Assembly (NCBI GenBank): GCA_948602995.1
Contig: CAPEBR010000013.1
Coordinates: 27,974-91,973 of the forward strand
Direction: 5' to 3'
Length of the DNA: 64,000 nucleotides
Source of the DNA: an uncultured Dorea sp.
GTDB lineage: Bacteria; Bacillota; Clostridia; Lachnospirales; Lachnospiraceae
Shown here: one piece after another, positions 18,904-27,091 of the stretch
Layout of the letters: each line of letters begins with the position of its first letter
Position numbering within the stretch: position 1 is the first letter of the stretch
The notes under the pieces: model-generated
The model's input: only the letters and a program-made list of their open reading frames with translations
What the model was told of the DNA's origin: nothing
Database searches by the model: none
Position numbers and translations under genes: made by a program

Positions 18904-21549
18904 CTACCACCTGTTTTTCAGCTTATTCTGAAGCTGGTATAATGTATTCAATGCATCAATCGGCGTCAGATTGCTGACATCAAGGTTCTTAATCTCCTCC
19001 AGTACATCATCATCCTTCACTGTATCAAACAACGACATCTGCGCCAGGTCTACCTCATCATATTTTTTCGTATTAAGTTTCGGAGTATGCCCCTGTACCG
19101 CAATGTCTTTAATCCGGCCCGTAATATCAGTCTGAACCAGTTCCTCCACGATCTCCTTTGCACGGCTGATTACCGTATCCGGGACGCCGGCAAGCCTTGC
19201 CACCTGAATTCCGTAGCTCTTATCAGCACCGCCTTTGACGATTTTTCTGAGGAAAATAATATCATCCCCCTTTTCTTTCACGGCGATGCAGTAGTTATTT
19301 ACACCTTCAATCTTTCCTTCCAGCTCTGTAAGCTCATGATAATGAGTGGCAAATAAAGTCTTTGCCCCCAGAAGTCTGCTGTTGCTGATATGCTCAATTA
19401 CTGCCCAGGCAATACTGAGACCGTCAAAGGTACTGGTACCCCGGCCGATCTCGTCAAGAATCAGAAGACTTTTATTCGTTGCATTCCGCAGAATATTGGC
19501 AACCTCCGTCATCTCTACCATAAAGGTACTCTGACCGCTTGCCAGGTCATCTGACGCACCTACTCTTGTAAAAATCCGGTCTACCAGTCCGATATCCGCT
19601 TTTCCTGCCGGAACAAAGGAACCGGTCTGCGCCATCAGGACAATCAGTGCTGTCTGTCTCATATAAGTTGATTTTCCCGCCATATTGGGACCTGTAATAA
19701 TTGAGATCCGGTTTTTCCTGTCATTCAGATAGGTGTCATTCGAAATAAACATATCATTCGGAATCATCCGTTCCACAACCGGATGACGGCCGTCCTGGAC
19801 ATCAATAACCCCCTTCTCATTTAGCTTCGGACGGACATAGTTATTCTGCTCTGCCACCAGGGCAAGAGAGGCAAACGTGTCAATCTGTGCCACAGCCTTC
19901 GCCGTTTTCTGTATCCGCACAACATCCCTGGCAATACGGCTTCTGATCTCACAGTACAGCTCATATTCCAGGGAGTACAGCTTATCCTCAGCGCCAAGAA
20001 TCGTATCCTCTAATTCCTTCAGCTCTGGAATAATATATCGCTCTGCGTTAGCCAGAGTCTGTTTCCTTGTATAATAATCCGGCACCATATTTTTGAAAGA
20101 ATTAGTAACCTCCAGATAGTAACCGAATACCTTATTATATTTAATCCTGAGATTCTTTATCCCGGTTTTTTCCCGCTCCTCGTCCTCCAGCCTGGCAATC
20201 CAGTCTTTTCCGTTGGACTTTGCCATCCGGAGCTTATCGACCTCTTCATTATAGCCGTCCCTGATGATGCCGCCGTCCCTCATGGCAATAGGAGGCTCCT
20301 CCTTAATAGAGGTCTGCACCAGGCCGCAGAGATCATCCAGTGTGTCCAGTCCTTCATATATTTCCTTTAAAAGAGGGCTTTTCATCTCGCTTAATATGTA
20401 CTTGATGTGGGGCAGCATGGAGAGTGAGCTCTGAAAGGCGATCAGATCTCTTGGATTTGCTGTCTGATATGTTATCCTGCTGACCAGACGTTCCAGATCA
20501 TAGACCGGTGACAGATATTCCCGGATCTCCTCTCTTGATATGGCATTTTGCAGAAGTTCTTCAACCGCATCCAGTCTTCGCTCAATCTCTGACTTATGAA
20601 TCAGGGGCTGCTCAATATTTTTCCTGAGATTCCTGGCCCCCATGGCTGTCTTTGTCTTATCCAGCACCCACAGAAGCGAACCTCTCTTCTGCTTCTCCCG
20701 AAGCGTCTCACAAAGCTCCAGATTCCGCCTTGTAGAACTGTCAAGCAGCATATACTTTCCCGTTGCATAGGGTGTAAGCCTTGACATATGGGAAAGAGAG
20801 GTCTTCTGTGTCTCCTTCAGGTATATCAGAAGCGCCCCTGATGCAATCACTCCGCAGTCATAATCCGAAATTCCAAGCCCTTCCATAGAGCTTACCTGAA
20901 AATGCTCTTTTAGTGTCTGTGTGCAGATGGCATCATCAAAATACCATGCATCCAGCGAGTAAATCGTAACTCCCAGCCTGTCCTTTAAATCATCAATGTC
21001 CATGCCGCTCATATAGAATGCTTCGTTACATATCAGCTCTGACGGCATAAACTTATAAATTTCATCAAAAAGCTTCCCGGCATTTTCAATCTCCGTTACA
21101 AAATAATCCCCTGTCGTGACATCCGCAACTGACATTCCGAAGCGGTCTGCAATATATGCCACACACATAATATAATTATTCCGTGATTCATCCAGGGCCT
21201 GCATATCAAGATTCGTCCCCGGTGTAGCCACACGGACTACCTCACGCCTTACAATCCCTCTTGCATTAGACGGCTCCTCCATCTGCTCACAGATTGCCAC
21301 CTTGTATCCTTTGGAAACCAGCCGGTTCAGATATCCGTCCACAGAATGAAAAGGCACGCCGCACATGGGCGCCCTTTCCTCTAATCCACAATTTTTCCCG
21401 GTTAAAGTAATATCAAGCTCCTTTGATGCCGTAATCGCATCATCAAAGAACATCTCATAAAAATCACCCAGCCTGTAAAATAAAATGCAGTCCTTATATT
21501 CCTCTTTGGTCTTCATGTACTGCTGCATCATTGGTGTTAACTCAGCCAC
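18904..21549 (-). CDS. mutS: DNA mismatch repair protein MutS
   Basis: Mismatch-recognition ATPase of 881 residues. The N-terminal mismatch-binding domain has YRLGDFYEMFFDDA (the Phe-X-Glu wedge), followed by connector, lever and clamp domains, then Walker A GPNMAGKSTYMRQ, LLILDEIGRGTSTFDG and ATHYHELTELE. The start is GTG at 21549 after AGAGGAG. A consensus promoter lies 50 bases upstream, so mutS-mutL-miaA is probably one transcript. Confidence 0.97.
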   Translation of the reverse strand: MAELTPMMQQYMKTKEEYKDCILFYRLGDFYEMFFDDAITASKELDITLTGKNCGLEERAPMCGVPFHSVDGYLNRLVSKGYKVAICEQMEEPSNARGIVRREVVRVATPGTNLDMQALDESRNNYIMCVAYIADRFGMSVADVTTGDYFVTEIENAGKLFDEIYKFMPSELICNEAFYMSGMDIDDLKDRLGVTIYSLDAWYFDDAICTQTLKEHFQVSSMEGLGISDYDCGVIASGALLIYLKETQKTSLSHMSRLTPYATGKYMLLDSSTRRNLELCETLREKQKRGSLLWVLDKTKTAMGARNLRKNIEQPLIHKSEIERRLDAVEELLQNAISREEIREYLSPVYDLERLVSRITYQTANPRDLIAFQSSLSMLPHIKYILSEMKSPLLKEIYEGLDTLDDLCGLVQTSIKEEPPIAMRDGGIIRDGYNEEVDKLRMAKSNGKDWIARLEDEEREKTGIKNLRIKYNKVFGYYLEVTNSFKNMVPDYYTRKQTLANAERYIIPELKELEDTILGAEDKLYSLEYELYCEIRSRIARDVVRIQKTAKAVAQIDTFASLALVAEQNNYVRPKLNEKGVIDVQDGRHPVVERMIPNDMFISNDTYLNDRKNRISIITGPNMAGKSTYMRQTALIVLMAQTGSFVPAGKADIGLVDRIFTRVGASDDLASGQSTFMVEMTEVANILRNATNKSLLILDEIGRGTSTFDGLSIAWAVIEHISNSRLLGAKTLFATHYHELTELEGKIEGVNNYCIAVKEKGDDIIFLRKIVKGGADKSYGIQVARLAGVPDTVISRAKEIVEELVQTDITGRIKDIAVQGHTPKLNTKKYDEVDLAQMSLFDTVKDDDVLEEIKNLDVSNLTPIDALNTLYQLQNKLKNRW

Positions 21550-21596
21550 AGTTTTTCTCCTCTTTTCTAATAACGTCAGCCCGTCAGACTGATTCC

Positions 21597-21625
21597 ATTA
21601 TACCCATTCTTATTCCATATGACAA
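21597..21625 (-). promoter_or_regulatory. Sigma-A promoter of mutS-mutL-miaA
   Basis: On the minus strand TTGTCA (21625-21620), a 17-base spacer and TATAAT (21602-21597). Both boxes are at or one base from consensus and the distance to the mutS GTG is about 47 bases. Confidence 0.8.
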
Positions 21626-21630
21626 TACCC

Positions 21631-21680
21631 TTATTTCATGCCTGCATGAAATGCATAAGCTTTTGAAGTTTGTATCATTT
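21631..21680 (-). repeat. Dispersed intergenic repeat, long copy 1
   Basis: On the minus strand this begins TGATACAAACTTCAAAAG and ends in the palindrome ATTTCATGC-AG-GCATGAAAT. It matches the stretch at 41344-41390 over about 42 bases. It lies between the mutS promoter and the previous gene, and the TGA stop of that gene (21677-21675) is the first three bases of the repeat. Confidence 0.65.
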
Positions 21681-22661
21681 TACCAGCTTTCGGTGTATGG
21701 TCTGATACTTACTCTTTTTCATTTCCCTCTGGAGCTTCTTATAATCTTTCGTGTAGCGTCCGATTCCCTGGCCGTTCCTGCCGCGGTACAGCCATATATA
21801 ATCACTTTTAATCTCCAGTGAGTATCCTTTTTTTGCGGACAGGACCCCTTTCATTTTTTTCAGATTTCTCTCATAATCCCGGATCAGCTTCGCATAACTG
21901 CTCTCAAGTTTCCGGTAGGCCTCACGGAATTTTTTATTATAAATGATTCCTCTGTACACATCTGGATAATGGGCTTTTGCATAGTACAGATAGTGCAGAA
22001 TGTAATATTTGAATTCTGCATAGGCAAGCTTCCCGTTCTCGCACTCATTAATATAAATCTTCCACTCATCCCAGTCCGCCTTCTGCCTGACTAGATACGG
22101 GTACAGGGAAACATCCGTATTCATTCCTGCCCTGTAAGCCATAAATTCATTTAACAGGCCATATACTCCTTCTACATTCGATGAGAGATTCGAAACCGGC
22201 TTACCAATATAGGTATTAAAACGGAACGTCCTGTATTTCCCCGGAACAGACTTTGCCATCTCTTTGGTGTTATATACCTTTGTATGCGGCACATACACGG
22301 TTTTCTTCTTTCCCACAAAATAGGCCCGTCCCCTTGTGTTCATATAAGAATAAAGGTAGCCATGGGTTTCTTCGTGGACAGCCGTACCCAGTCCGTCAAG
22401 AATCCGTCCCTGGTTAAACCAGGTAAGGACATTATCTCCCTTTGCAATCTGCTTTTTTAAGATATAGGCGCCGTCCCTGTCATACTGGTTCAGAACCTTT
22501 AATACATTGCTTTTTGTAACCCGGGCATTCAGCCCCGGGGGCCTGGATGCTGCCTGTACCCTGGATGCCTCCCTGGGAGTTCCTGCAAAGATATGAAACA
22601 GCATAACAAAAATCAATAATCCTGCGATAACCTTATTCTTCTTCAGCCTCTTCGACATCAT
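21675..22661 (-). CDS. Secreted protein with HExxH motif, putative zinc metalloprotease
   Basis: A 328-residue protein of unknown family. Residues 1-38 form a signal peptide (basic MSKRLKKNK, hydrophobic IAGLLIFVMLFHIFA, then RVQAASR). H96-E-E-T-H100 (TAVHEETHGYLY) is a gluzincin-type zinc motif, and N171-E172-F-M-A-Y-R-A-G179 downstream supplies a plausible third ligand on E172. The C-terminal ~100 residues are very Lys/Tyr rich and may bind wall polymers. GAGGAG precedes the ATG. It may be served by the strong promoter at 23033-23061. Function as a protease is inferred from motif geometry only. Confidence 0.7.
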   Translation of the reverse strand: MMSKRLKKNKVIAGLLIFVMLFHIFAGTPREASRVQAASRPPGLNARVTKSNVLKVLNQYDRDGAYILKKQIAKGDNVLTWFNQGRILDGLGTAVHEETHGYLYSYMNTRGRAYFVGKKKTVYVPHTKVYNTKEMAKSVPGKYRTFRFNTYIGKPVSNLSSNVEGVYGLLNEFMAYRAGMNTDVSLYPYLVRQKADWDEWKIYINECENGKLAYAEFKYYILHYLYYAKAHYPDVYRGIIYNKKFREAYRKLESSYAKLIRDYERNLKKMKGVLSAKKGYSLEIKSDYIWLYRGRNGQGIGRYTKDYKKLQREMKKSKYQTIHRKLVK

Positions 22662-22821
22662 ATACCACTCCTCTTTTCACGAAAACCATTTTCGCACCTG
22701 CTTGTTCCTATGCACTCTTTTGACCATGATTCGGCAGATCTGCGCAGAAAGTGCGCAGACATCAGAAATCACGTATCCTGGCTGCAAGGCTAAACGGAAT
22801 AATCCCTCCCTGCACAGTCTC

Positions 22822-22946
22822 TTATCTCTGTTCACAGGTTACCGCTTCTCCCTTTACCATACAGTTGCTGTATGTCTTCTCTCTTCAACCTCATGAAGTC
22901 TGTTGCATAAAGGGCAGTCCACATGGATTTTCCTGACTAATTCCAT
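22822..22946 (-). pseudogene. Remnant of YgiT/MqsA-type zinc-finger gene, frameshifted
   Basis: ATG at 22946 follows AAGGAGAGGAG and opens a 30-codon frame reading VDCPLCNRLHEVEERRHTATVW, then stops at 22854. One base out of register the family text resumes as VKGEAVTCEQR before a second stop at 22822. The pattern CPxC ... HEVEER ... TATV ... VKGE.V resembles the YgiT/MqsA-type zinc-finger head. A single base loss would explain the break; the rest of the protein is not recognisable downstream. It may still yield a 30-residue peptide with one CxxC pair. Confidence 0.55.
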
Positions 22947-23016
22947 CACTTCAGTCTCCTCTCCTTATGTATTAGAAATCCCGTAACGGTTCAGTCCCTT
23001 TACTTTTTATCCAACA

Positions 23017-23061
23017 CATCCTATCAATTGATAGTATACCAATCAATTGATAGGATGTCAA
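23017..23061 (-). promoter_or_regulatory. Consensus sigma-A promoter covered by paired palindromic operators
   Basis: Minus strand: TTGACA (23061-23056), 17 bases, TATACT (23038-23033). Over it lies a perfect inverted repeat with 17-bp arms, ACATCCTATCAATTGAT and its complement, separated by nine bases (23017-23059). Each arm contains its own palindrome around ATCAATTGAT. One arm covers the -35 and spacer, the other the start region, the layout of a tightly repressed, usually autoregulated promoter. The first gene behind it is the zinc-finger remnant, then the HEETH protein 370 bases on. Confidence 0.8.
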
Positions 23062-23067
23062 GACGAA

Positions 23068-23484
23068 TCATAAAAAATGGTAATGCGGCTTTTCCTCACC
23101 ATAAATCCAGTAAAGCAGATATCCGCCCAGCAGTATCCCCACTGCACACAGCCCTGAAAAGATCACAGCAAACTGAAGGCTGATCTGCCCAAAAATCTGA
23201 AAAGGCAGGCCGCTGTAATCCCATACTCCCAGCCGCAGCCACTTATTCACGATAATCCCGGTGATAAACTCCATGCTTGTCACGAAGATACTGCACCGCA
23301 GGATCTGCCTCCACAGAGGATCCTCCCAGCGGACCATCCTTCCCTGTACAGTAAAGAATACCAGACAGAGTCCTCCCAGTAAAAACATTGTCCAGTGTGA
23401 AAATCCCCGAAATATAATTTCAAATCCATAATACAAAGCTCCCCCCAGAGTCCCTAGAAATAAATACTCACTTAATTTTTTCAT
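23068..23484 (-). CDS. Putative ABC transporter permease, CmpB family
   Basis: A 138-residue membrane protein with four hydrophobic segments. The stretch SMEFITGIIVNKWLRLGVWDYSGLPF followed by a conserved GQISL matches the family annotated as putative ABC-transporter type IV (CmpB). No ATPase gene is adjacent, so transport is not supported by context. ATG at 23484 after GTGAGG is used; a TTG one codon earlier is in frame. Confidence 0.72.
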   Translation of the reverse strand: MKKLSEYLFLGTLGGALYYGFEIIFRGFSHWTMFLLGGLCLVFFTVQGRMVRWEDPLWRQILRCSIFVTSMEFITGIIVNKWLRLGVWDYSGLPFQIFGQISLQFAVIFSGLCAVGILLGGYLLYWIYGEEKPHYHFL

Positions 23485-23609
23485 CAAAAAATGTCCTCAC
23501 CAGTGTTTTATACAGATAAGCTTATGCTGTAACCGTTCCCGGCCTCTTCAAAGCGATCTCTTATCTCACATCATAGTTTGGACATTTTTTCATATTTTGA
23601 TACAGGCGT

Positions 23610-23777
23610 CCTAGAGCGTGTTTGAAAATTCATTCCTGCCATCTGCACGCCCCACTTTGCGGCTAATTTGCCCCGCATTCAGTCAGCGTAGCCCGCTACG
23701 CCTCCTTCATTTGGGGCAAATTCCCCACAATTTGTGACGCACATTTGGCAGAAAGCAATTTTCAAACACGCTCTAGG
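23610..23777. repeat. 168-bp inverted-repeat element with 21-bp perfect ends
   Basis: Ends CTAGAGCGTGTTTGAAAATT and its exact complement frame the element. Inside are further complementary pairs: GCGTAG-CCCG-CTACGC, TTGCCCC/GGGGCAA and TGCCA/TGGCA, so one strand folds into a long branched hairpin. It fills the space between the CmpB-family gene start and the miaB stop. A decayed fragment of the same sequence is at 26984-27054. Confidence 0.8.
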
Positions 23778-23800
23778 GTCATGTTTTTACATGCCTGACA

Positions 23801-25249
23801 CTACTCACTTTTTTTCCCGATATAATAAAATCCTTTACATTCTTCCAGCAGTACTTTTACATAAGAACCTATAAGCTTGGCTTCTCCCGGAAAATGCACC
23901 AGCAGATTATTACTGAGTCTTCCGGTAACCATCGTCTTGTCATGCTCACTGAGTTCCTCCACCAGAACCTCCTGGACCGTTCCCTCATGCACAGAGCATG
24001 CGTGTGCGGCAATCTCCTGCACCTCCTTAAGGAGCCGGTCAAAGCGGTCCCGGATCACATTCTCCGGCACCTGATTCTCCATTACAGCCGCCGGGGTTCC
24101 CGTCCTTTTCGAATAGATAAAGGTAAAGGCACTGTCATATCTTACCTTCCTCACAACATCCAGTGTCTCCTGAAAATCCTCCTCAGTCTCCCCTGGGAAT
24201 CCGACAATAATATCTGTTGTAAGAGAAATATCCGGCACTGCTTCCCGAAGTCTCCTGACCAGCATAAGATACTGCTCCTTTGTATACCGGCGGTTCATCT
24301 TTCCAAGAATCTTTGTGCTTCCTGACTGCACTGGAAGATGCAGATGCCTGCAGATCTTATCAGACTTTGCCATCACCTGAATCAGCTCCTCTGACAGATC
24401 CTTTGGATGGGAAGTCATAAACCGGATTCTCCTGATTCCCCTGATCTTCTCAATCTCCCGAAGAAGCTGTGCAAATGTCACCGGGACATCCAGCGTCTTC
24501 CCATAGGAGTTCACATTCTGCCCAAGCAGCATCACCTCACTTACACCATCCGCCGCAAGCCTTTCAATCTCCCGTATAATCGCATCCGGTTCCCGGCTTC
24601 TCTCCCGTCCCCTTACATAAGGCACAATACAATAACTGCAGAAGTTATTGCATCCAAACATAATATTAACGCCTGATTTAAACGGATATTTCCTTTTGTT
24701 CGGGAGATCCTCCACAATCTGGTCCGTATCCTTCCAGATATCAATCACCTGACGCCCGGAGTCCATCCTGGCCGCAACAAGCTCCGCAAATTTATATATA
24801 TTATGTGTCCCGAAGACCAGATCCACAAACCGGTAGCTTTTCTTAAGCTTCTCCACCACCTCCGGCTCCTGCATCATACACCCGCAGAGCGCAATCATCA
24901 TCCCGGGATTCTTAGTTTTACGCGGCTTTAGCTGTCCAAGCCTCCCATACACCCTTGTATTGGCATTCTCCCTTACGGTACATGTATTATAGATCACAAA
25001 ATCCGCAGTCTCCTCACTGCCCTCATCATATCCAATCTCACGCAGCACTCCCCGCAGCTTCTCAGAATCCCTCGCATTCATCTGACAGCCAAACGTCGTA
25101 ACACACGCAGCCGGACGCCGTCCATTTTCCTTCACAAACTCCTGAACCCATTCCCGGCATTTCATCATAAAATAATACTGCCTGGCAGGCTCCTCTGCGG
25201 GCGGCTCAACACTTACATCTATTTTATCTAAATCAATTTCCTGATACAT
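23801..25249 (-). CDS. miaB: tRNA-2-methylthio-N6-dimethylallyladenosine synthase
   Basis: Radical SAM methylthiotransferase acting on i6A37 tRNA made by MiaA. The UPF0004 domain has TTFGCQMNARDSE with further cysteines (CTVREN, LCGCMMQ), the radical SAM domain has the FGCNNFCSYCIVPYVRGRERS cluster motif, and the C-terminus carries a TRAM domain (VLVEELSEHDKTMVTGRL). 482 residues, normal length. The ATG follows AGGGAGAAAG. It is encoded apart from miaA. Confidence 0.97.
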   Translation of the reverse strand: MYQEIDLDKIDVSVEPPAEEPARQYYFMMKCREWVQEFVKENGRRPAACVTTFGCQMNARDSEKLRGVLREIGYDEGSEETADFVIYNTCTVRENANTRVYGRLGQLKPRKTKNPGMMIALCGCMMQEPEVVEKLKKSYRFVDLVFGTHNIYKFAELVAARMDSGRQVIDIWKDTDQIVEDLPNKRKYPFKSGVNIMFGCNNFCSYCIVPYVRGRERSREPDAIIREIERLAADGVSEVMLLGQNVNSYGKTLDVPVTFAQLLREIEKIRGIRRIRFMTSHPKDLSEELIQVMAKSDKICRHLHLPVQSGSTKILGKMNRRYTKEQYLMLVRRLREAVPDISLTTDIIVGFPGETEEDFQETLDVVRKVRYDSAFTFIYSKRTGTPAAVMENQVPENVIRDRFDRLLKEVQEIAAHACSVHEGTVQEVLVEELSEHDKTMVTGRLSNNLLVHFPGEAKLIGSYVKVLLEECKGFYYIGKKSE

Positions 25250-25350
25250 TTCTCTTGACTTTCTCCCTTACCTGTCATATAAATACAACTTCTTTCGTAT
25301 GTCATTTATTACCACGATCTGATTCCCGTTCATCCAATCTTTTATCCCTC

Positions 25351-25533
25351 TCAGACAAACTGATGCAGGGATTCATCATATTCATAGTCAATCTCCTTCA
25401 GAAGCATAACAATCGTCTCCCGGTCCGCCTGTATATCTTCACACAATGCATCAAGAGTATGATACTCATCCCGGATTTTCGTATTCACTACACTCAGCAG
25501 CATTACCGGATCTTTCGGTAAATAATCCATCAT
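25351..25533 (-). CDS. DUF4250 family protein
   Basis: A 60-residue soluble protein matching DUF4250: YLPKDPVMLLSVVNTKIRDEY, CEDIQADRETI and the terminal IDYEYDESLHQFV. Function unknown. The start is ATG at 25533, whose A is the last base of the preceding TGA stop (TGATG); AAAGGA lies eight bases before. It is therefore translationally coupled to the 5-formyltetrahydrofolate cyclo-ligase gene. Confidence 0.9.
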   Translation of the reverse strand: MMDYLPKDPVMLLSVVNTKIRDEYHTLDALCEDIQADRETIVMLLKEIDYEYDESLHQFV

Positions 25534-26090
25534 CAATACATTCCTTTCTCTGTTGCGAGCAGATCCACCCGCACATCTGTCTTTTCCGGCTTTATTCGAT
25601 CCAAAATCTGGAATTCAAACGCAGCGCCGATCGTACGTATCTTCCCATGAGCCGCAAGATATCTGTCATAGCAGCCCTTCCCATACCCGATCCGGTTTCC
25701 CAGCCTGTCAAATGCAGCCCCCGGAAGAATCATCAGCCCCTTTTCATCAAAAATAGCCTTCCTTTCTCCCGTTGGCTCCATAATCCCAAAAGTCCCGGAT
25801 CCAAGCTCTGAAAAAGAACTAATTTCATAAAAATCCATCCTCTCCCCGTCCATCCGCGGCACACAGACCCTCTTTCCAGCCCGCCACGCTTCCTCAATCA
25901 GTCCCCTCATTCCCACCTCGCCGCGAAAATCCACATAACAAAATATCATCCTGGCCTCAGCAAACCACGCATGCTCCCTGATCCGCTTCGCAATCGACTG
26001 CGTCCCACACTCCCATTCAGAGGCATCCAGATCCATCCGCAGCTTCAAAATCCTGCGCCTAATGTCCTCTTTTCTTTCCAAACTTCTCAC
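25533..26090 (-). CDS. 5-formyltetrahydrofolate cyclo-ligase
   Basis: ATP-dependent conversion of 5-formyl-THF to 5,10-methenyl-THF. The 185-residue protein has the family pattern near the C-terminus: LPGAAFDRLGNRIGYGKGCYDRYL, plus an N-terminal Arg/Lys-rich helix. It begins with GTG at 26090 inside the end of the DUF896 gene (32-base overlap); no well-spaced ribosome binding site is evident, so an alternative TTG at 26081 is possible. Confidence 0.92.
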   Translation of the reverse strand: MRSLERKEDIRRRILKLRMDLDASEWECGTQSIAKRIREHAWFAEARMIFCYVDFRGEVGMRGLIEEAWRAGKRVCVPRMDGERMDFYEISSFSELGSGTFGIMEPTGERKAIFDEKGLMILPGAAFDRLGNRIGYGKGCYDRYLAAHGKIRTIGAAFEFQILDRIKPEKTDVRVDLLATEKGMY

Positions 26091-26280
26091 CTAGATCCGT
26101 AATGCTCCCATCAGCCTCCACAATCGAAATGTTATCAAGCTGACTCCTCAGATTCTGCCGGAACGAATCAACATACTCCCTCCGCAGAATCTGCTGCTCC
26201 TTCAGTTCCTCCTCACTCAGGCCTTCCTTTTTAGACTTATGATACAACTCATTAATCCGGGCAATTTTCTTCTCATCCAT
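26059..26280 (-). CDS. DUF896 (YnzC-like) protein
   Basis: A 73-residue protein: INELYHKSKKEGLSEEELKEQ ... LRREYVDSFRQNLRSQLDNISI, which is the DUF896/UPF0291 family of small helical-hairpin proteins (B. subtilis YnzC) with no settled function. GGAGG nine bases before the ATG. It overlaps the cyclo-ligase gene by 32 bases. Confidence 0.92.
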   Translation of the reverse strand: MDEKKIARINELYHKSKKEGLSEEELKEQQILRREYVDSFRQNLRSQLDNISIVEADGSITDLGEKFGKKRGH

Positions 26281-26341
26281 ATCGATAAACCTCCAAAATC
26301 ACAGTAACACCATCTTACACCATCTCCACGCAGAAGTCAAA

Positions 26342-26490
26342 GTATAGTTGTTACTGTTCATACAGGTCTGTGCATTTACTGCACAGACCGTAAGAAAGTG
26401 ATTCAGGAGTGAGCAAATCCCATTCGCGGAGCGAATTTTAGATGGATTTGCGAATGTTACTGGTCACGGAGTGAACAGTAACGTATAGTT
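26342..26490. mobile_element. MITE-like element, copy A (26350-26482) with 8-bp target duplication
   Basis: The 133-bp body has terminal inverted repeats GTTACTGTTCA/TGAACAGTAAC and is flanked on both sides by GTATAGTT (26342-26349 and 26483-26490). Internal hairpins include GGTCTGTGCA-TTTAC-TGCACAGACC (26365-26389) and GCAAATCC...GGATTTGC enclosing ATTCGC-GGA-GCGAAT. It has no coding capacity. A copy differing at two positions lies inverted at 38810-38942. Confidence 0.88.
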
Positions 26491-26511
26491 AATATTCACT
26501 ATGAACAATAA

Positions 26512-26542
26512 TGAATAAAAAATAGAAAAAACGCTGATACTA
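26512..26542 (+). promoter_or_regulatory. Forespore-type (SigG/SigF-like) promoter before the BofC-like gene
   Basis: TGAATA at 26512-26517, 18 bases, GATACTA at 26536-26542. This fits the SigG pattern GMATR-N18-CATNNTA with one mismatch. A SigA -10 (TATAAT, 26541-26546) overlaps but has no matching -35. Confidence 0.5.
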
Positions 26543-26567
26543 TAATCAAAAAAAAGGAGTTGTCCTT

Positions 26568-26972
26568 ATGCAGAAAAACAAATATGCCATCTACTTCGCC
26601 GTACTTTCCGTCAGCGCAGTTCTCATAATCACCTGTGCCTACCAGCTCAGCTACTACCGCGCAAAAGAGCGCGCCCAGGAGGCCCGCCTGAAAAAAGAGA
26701 CTGAAATTACCATAGAAACCGAACAAGAGCCCGCCCAGGAACCCGAGCAAACCGTTCCCACTGAAGGCGAAGCCCTAAAAGAGGACTGTTACTATCTCAT
26801 GGAAGTAAACGGATACATTGTCGTCTACCAGAGCGACAAAAAAACCCCCTACGAATACACCGACATCCTCTACGACGAACTCCCCGAAAAAATCCGAAGC
26901 GAAATCCGAAACGGCAAATACATCCAGAACATCCAGGAACTCTACAGCTTCCTCGAAAACTACTCCAGCTAA
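26568..26972 (+). CDS. BofC C-terminal-like membrane-anchored protein
   Basis: A 134-residue protein: membrane anchor at about 7-25, a Glu/Gln/Pro-rich linker (about 40-65), then a compact domain YYLMEVNGYIVVYQSDKKTPYEYTDILYDELPEKI ending in ELYSFLENYSS. That domain resembles the C-terminal region of BofC, the forespore checkpoint protein that restrains pro-SigK processing in Bacillus; the resemblance is by eye and the N-terminal BofC domain is absent. AAAAAGGAG precedes the ATG. The candidate SigG promoter upstream fits a forespore role. It is an isolated plus-strand gene. Confidence 0.6.
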   Translation: MQKNKYAIYFAVLSVSAVLIITCAYQLSYYRAKERAQEARLKKETEITIETEQEPAQEPEQTVPTEGEALKEDCYYLMEVNGYIVVYQSDKKTPYEYTDILYDELPEKIRSEIRNGKYIQNIQELYSFLENYSS

Positions 26973-26983
26973 CACACAATCCC

Positions 26984-27054
26984 GGGCAAATTCCCTTATT
27001 CCCTGCACAGACACAAATCGAGCGCATTTGAAAATTCATTCAAGCCACCTGAAC
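26984..27054. repeat. Decayed fragment of the 168-bp repeat
   Basis: 27020-27054 (GAGCGCATTTGAAAATTCAT, then TCAAGCCACCTG) closely matches the left end of the element at 23610-23777. GGGCAAATTCCC at 26984-26995 matches its interior, but the order is scrambled and the right end is missing. Confidence 0.6.
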
Positions 27055-27091
27055 TCCCCTCCTCCCCACACAGCCCTCCTGCGAAAGCCAC

